A DNA stretch of 13,954 nt from an uncultured Eubacteriales bacterium (GTDB lineage Bacteria > Bacillota > Clostridia > Oscillospirales > Oscillospiraceae), in the NCBI GenBank assembly GCA_900546485.1, contig URDK01000078.1:1-13954 (forward strand), read 5' to 3'. Position 1 is the first letter of the stretch. Each line of letters starts with the position of its first letter. The notes beneath the pieces were generated by a model. It saw only the letters and a list, made by a program, of their open reading frames with translations, was not told the origin of the DNA and did not search any database. Position numbers and translations under genes: made by a program. Below, piece by piece: positions 11,824-13,954 of this stretch.

Positions 11824-13269
11824 TCAGCAGGAGCGGATGAGCCGCAGGTAAAACTCAGCGCACTTGACGACTTTGCGGGTGGGTACGCGCTCGTTGTTGC
11901 CGTGGATGGTGCCGCGCTCCTCCTTGGAGAGCTCAAGCGGGCCGAAGCGGTAGACGTTCCGGCTGATGCGTCCGTAGTGGCGGGAGTCGGAGCCCGCGAG
12001 CATGAGGTAGGGGGAGACTATGGCGTCGGGCCAGGTGCGCTCCACGGCGCTCTTGAGCCGAGCCCAGCCCTCGGAGCCCTCGGTCTCGGAGTAGGGCGAG
12101 GGTTCTGCCCAGGGGCCGCGGCGGAGGCTTATGGCGTCATTCTTGATCGTACGGCGTATGCGCTCTTCGGCTTTGTCGGCGCTGTCGCCGCACATGATGC
12201 GCAGGTTGACGCCGACGGTGGCGTCGGGGGGCAGGACGTTGTTGGCGGGGCTGCCCTGCATCTGCGTGACGGCGCAGGTGGTGCGCACGAGGGCGTTGAG
12301 CTCGCCGCCCATCAGGCGCGTGGCGAGGTCGAGCACCGGCCTGAAGAGCCAGAGGTTAGCGAATACCATCCTCACGGGGAAGGTGGAGCGCCGGCCAAGG
12401 GTGTCGAACATCTCCTCGGCGGGCGGGGTCAGCGTGAAGGGTGCGGGCTTTTTCTCTATGCGCGTGACGGCCTTGGCGAGCTTGCCCGCAATGGTGCTGC
12501 GCGGGGGAGCGGAGGCGTGGCCGCCCTCGCTCTTCATGTCGAGGAAGAGCTGCATCTGCCCCTTTTCGGAGGTGCCCACCAGCGCGCAGGGCGCGTCGAC
12601 GCCGGGGAATACGCCGGTGACTACCGCGCCGCCCTCGTCGAGCACGAAGGCGGGAACGACGCCGCGGCGCTGGAGCTCGTCCACTATGTCGGAGGCGGAG
12701 TCGCCCGCTATTTCCTCCTCGCCGGAAAAGGCGAAGTAGAGGTCGTGCTCGGGCGTGAAGCCCTCGGAGAGCAGCTGCTCTGCGGCCTCGAGCGCGCAGC
12801 AGAGCGTGCACTTGGTGTCCAGCGTGCCGCGGCCCCAGAGCACGCCGTCCTCGATTATGCCGTCAAAGGGTGGCTTGGACCAGTTGGCCTCGTCGGCGGG
12901 CACCACGTCGTAGTGCGCCATGAGGACGGAGGGCTTTTCGCTCGTGCGGCCCTTCCATGTGAAGAGCAGGCCGTTGCGGCCAATGCGCTCCGGCGAGCAG
13001 CGCTCGTGCATGAGCGGGAAGCGCTCACGCAGCAGGGCGCGGAATTTTTCGAACTCTGCCTCATCCTCAAGGCTGTGGTCGAGGTTGGAGACGGTGCGGC
13101 AGCGTATCATTGCGGCGAGGTCGTCCACGACCTTCTGCCCGTTCACCTCAGCGGCGTCGGGCGCGGGGCGCTCCCCGGCCTTCGGCTTGAAGGCCAGAGT
13201 CCGCGCGGTCACGACGCCGGCAAGCGCGGCGAAGGCCCCGGCAGCCCCGGCGGCTATGAACTTCTTCAA
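11824..13269 (-). CDS. Membrane-anchored M20-family metallopeptidase (carboxypeptidase S / PM20D1-like)
   Basis: A 481-aa zinc hydrolase. An N-terminal uncleaved anchor or signal (residues 3-22) precedes the catalytic domain. Metal-site motifs: MAHYDVVPA (H119, D121), WGRGTLDTK (D151 bridging), FSGEEEIAGD (E184-E186, catalytic base and ligand), LDEGG (D211) and IHGNNERV near the end (H456). An inserted lid domain lies between. Length and WSKPPFDGIIEDGVLWGRG match the CPS1/PM20D1 branch, which cleaves or forms amide bonds of N-acyl or dipeptide substrates, rather than short cytosolic deacetylases. The TTG start (13267-13269) has AAGGA upstream and lies 1 nt after the previous stop, so it is coupled to it. 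The anchor suggests action at or outside the membrane. Confidence 0.92.
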   Translation of the reverse strand: MKKFIAAGAAGAFAALAGVVTARTLAFKPKAGERPAPDAAEVNGQKVVDDLAAMIRCRTVSNLDHSLEDEAEFEKFRALLRERFPLMHERCSPERIGRNGLLFTWKGRTSEKPSVLMAHYDVVPADEANWSKPPFDGIIEDGVLWGRGTLDTKCTLCCALEAAEQLLSEGFTPEHDLYFAFSGEEEIAGDSASDIVDELQRRGVVPAFVLDEGGAVVTGVFPGVDAPCALVGTSEKGQMQLFLDMKSEGGHASAPPRSTIAGKLAKAVTRIEKKPAPFTLTPPAEEMFDTLGRRSTFPVRMVFANLWLFRPVLDLATRLMGGELNALVRTTCAVTQMQGSPANNVLPPDATVGVNLRIMCGDSADKAEERIRRTIKNDAISLRRGPWAEPSPYSETEGSEGWARLKSAVERTWPDAIVSPYLMLAGSDSRHYGRISRNVYRFGPLELSKEERGTIHGNNERVPTRKVVKCAEFYLRLIRSC

Positions 13270-13270
13270 A

Positions 13271-13921
13271 TCAGATCAGTCCTTTCTTGTAGAGGATGCG
13301 CGCCGCGCCTATGGCCAGCAGGGCGCCCACGGGTACGAGGACGCTAGCGGACGAGGCGAGGGAGGGCACGCATATGAAGAGCACTATCATGAACACCAGC
13401 GGGGTCATGGCGACCTTCCAGTTCTTCGCCACATAGACCACCGCGAGCGGTCCGAAGAGCGCGGGCAGTATGTTGTCGAAGGCGGGCTGGAGCGCGGGCG
13501 ACTCGAGGAAGCCGCGTATCTGGCTGAGCAGAAGCACGCCGATGGCTATGACCGCCGTGGTTACGAGTGCGGAGACGGCGATAGCGATGGTGGAGATGAC
13601 CTCGCCGGCCTCGGTGCCCGGCTCCACGTCTGCGGCCTCCATGGCGTTGAGCGCGCAGGGGACCTTCAGACTTGTGAGGTTGCCGGTGAAAAAGCCGAGG
13701 TAGGAGCCGCCGGTGCCCAGCATGATCCCCATGGCCAGGGTAAAGCTGATGGCAGGATAGGCCACATTGGCGGCGGCCAGGGCGTTCTCTCCCACCAGGC
13801 GGGCAATCAGCACCCCGTCCACGATGGTGTAGAGGCTGACCACCAGCATCATAATAATGGTGGGCAGGGCAAAGCGCAGCAGCCCCGGCAGGTGGAAGTC
13901 GCGGTCCAAGCGGTTGGTCAT
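13271..13921 (-). CDS. Chimeric membrane protein: MATE N-terminus joined to an unrelated membrane-protein C-terminus
   Basis: The open frame is 216 aa from ATG 13919-13921 (AGAGAGGA about 9 nt upstream; an ATG at 13943 lacks a site). Residues 1-73 are the start of a MATE multidrug/Na+ antiporter: MTNRLDRDFHLPG, the YTIVDG motif in helix 1 and the GIMLGTGGS end of helix 2. From about residue 74 the sequence is not MATE-like; it has a segment with KVPCALNAMEAADVEPGTE and three or four hydrophobic helices ending ARILYKKGLI, which I do not recognise. A MATE protein should have about 450 aa. All nine alanine codons of the first part are GCC and it has no AUA, whereas the second part mixes GCG, GCA, GCT, GCC and uses AUA. 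The tail is probably the 3' part of the gene natively coupled to the M20 peptidase. Confidence 0.7.
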   Translation of the reverse strand: MTNRLDRDFHLPGLLRFALPTIIMMLVVSLYTIVDGVLIARLVGENALAAANVAYPAISFTLAMGIMLGTGGSYLGFFTGNLTSLKVPCALNAMEAADVEPGTEAGEVISTIAIAVSALVTTAVIAIGVLLLSQIRGFLESPALQPAFDNILPALFGPLAVVYVAKNWKVAMTPLVFMIVLFICVPSLASSASVLVPVGALLAIGAARILYKKGLI

Positions 13922-13954
13922 GGATAAATGTCCTCTCTTTCTCATGGCTGTTTC

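Noticed and set aside
11779..13347. A 522-codon open frame on the plus strand opposite the M20 peptidase
   Set aside because: It mirrors a real gene with strong family motifs, its translation is low-complexity Gly/Ala/Glu/His, and it has no ribosome site. Long antisense frames are expected in GC-rich coding DNA.
1..13954. CRISPR arrays, tRNA, rRNA, IS elements and prophage genes
   Set aside because: No regularly spaced repeats, no cloverleaf or rRNA core sequences, and no transposase, integrase or phage protein motifs were found on either strand.

Overview
The window looks like the chromosome of a GC-rich (roughly 60% by eye) endospore-forming member of the Clostridia, most likely Oscillospiraceae or a relative. 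The spore-specific genes spoVAD and spoVAE, a lipoprotein-dependent ABC importer, Shine-Dalgarno sites of the GGAGG type and frequent AUA isoleucine codons together suggest this. The genus is an inference; no rRNA is present. No CRISPR array, IS element, tRNA or prophage gene was seen.

Layout. (1) 1-71: a compact double-hairpin intergenic repeat at the edge. (2) 72-1458, minus strand: spoVAD and spoVAE, parts of the spore membrane channel for Ca-dipicolinate. spoVAD has its own forespore-type promoter and no spoVAC in front of it. (3) 1617-2537, plus strand: a sugar-nucleotidyltransferase-like gene, diverging from spoVAD. (4) 2565-3509: a small regulatory island with a 99-aa protein of unknown function (minus strand) head to head with a ribbon-helix-helix (RHH) regulator, followed by a second RHH paralogue. 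Each RHH gene has its own AT-rich palindromic operator candidate, and strong hairpin terminators lie between and after the genes. (5) 3573-8567, minus strand: a complete five-gene peptide/nickel-type ABC importer in the order binding lipoprotein, permease, permease, ATPase, ATPase. It has a consensus -10 promoter and a hairpin in the 5' leader. (6) 8785-9639, minus strand: rplM-rpsI (ribosomal L13 and S9) with a consensus promoter and a structured leader resembling an L13 autoregulatory leader. (7) 9846-10565, plus strand: a TtcA-type tRNA thiolation ATPase. (8) 10604-13921, minus strand: a tightly packed group of a membrane protein, a membrane-anchored M20 metallopeptidase and an OFA-type major facilitator.

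How the parts work together. The ABC operon would import oligopeptides or a related solute. The M20 peptidase and MFS carrier form a separate small cassette that could hydrolyse an N-acylated or peptide compound and move the product, although the substrate is not visible. L13/S9 and the TtcA-like enzyme share a divergent intergenic region and are translation housekeeping genes.

Most worth a second look. The membrane gene at the right edge appears to be a chimera: its first ~73 residues are the start of a MATE efflux protein and the remaining ~143 residues are an unrelated membrane protein, with a change of codon preference at the join. It is either a real fusion by deletion or an assembly artefact. 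The second point of interest is the pair of RHH regulators with elaborate operator-like repeats spaced by about whole helical turns.
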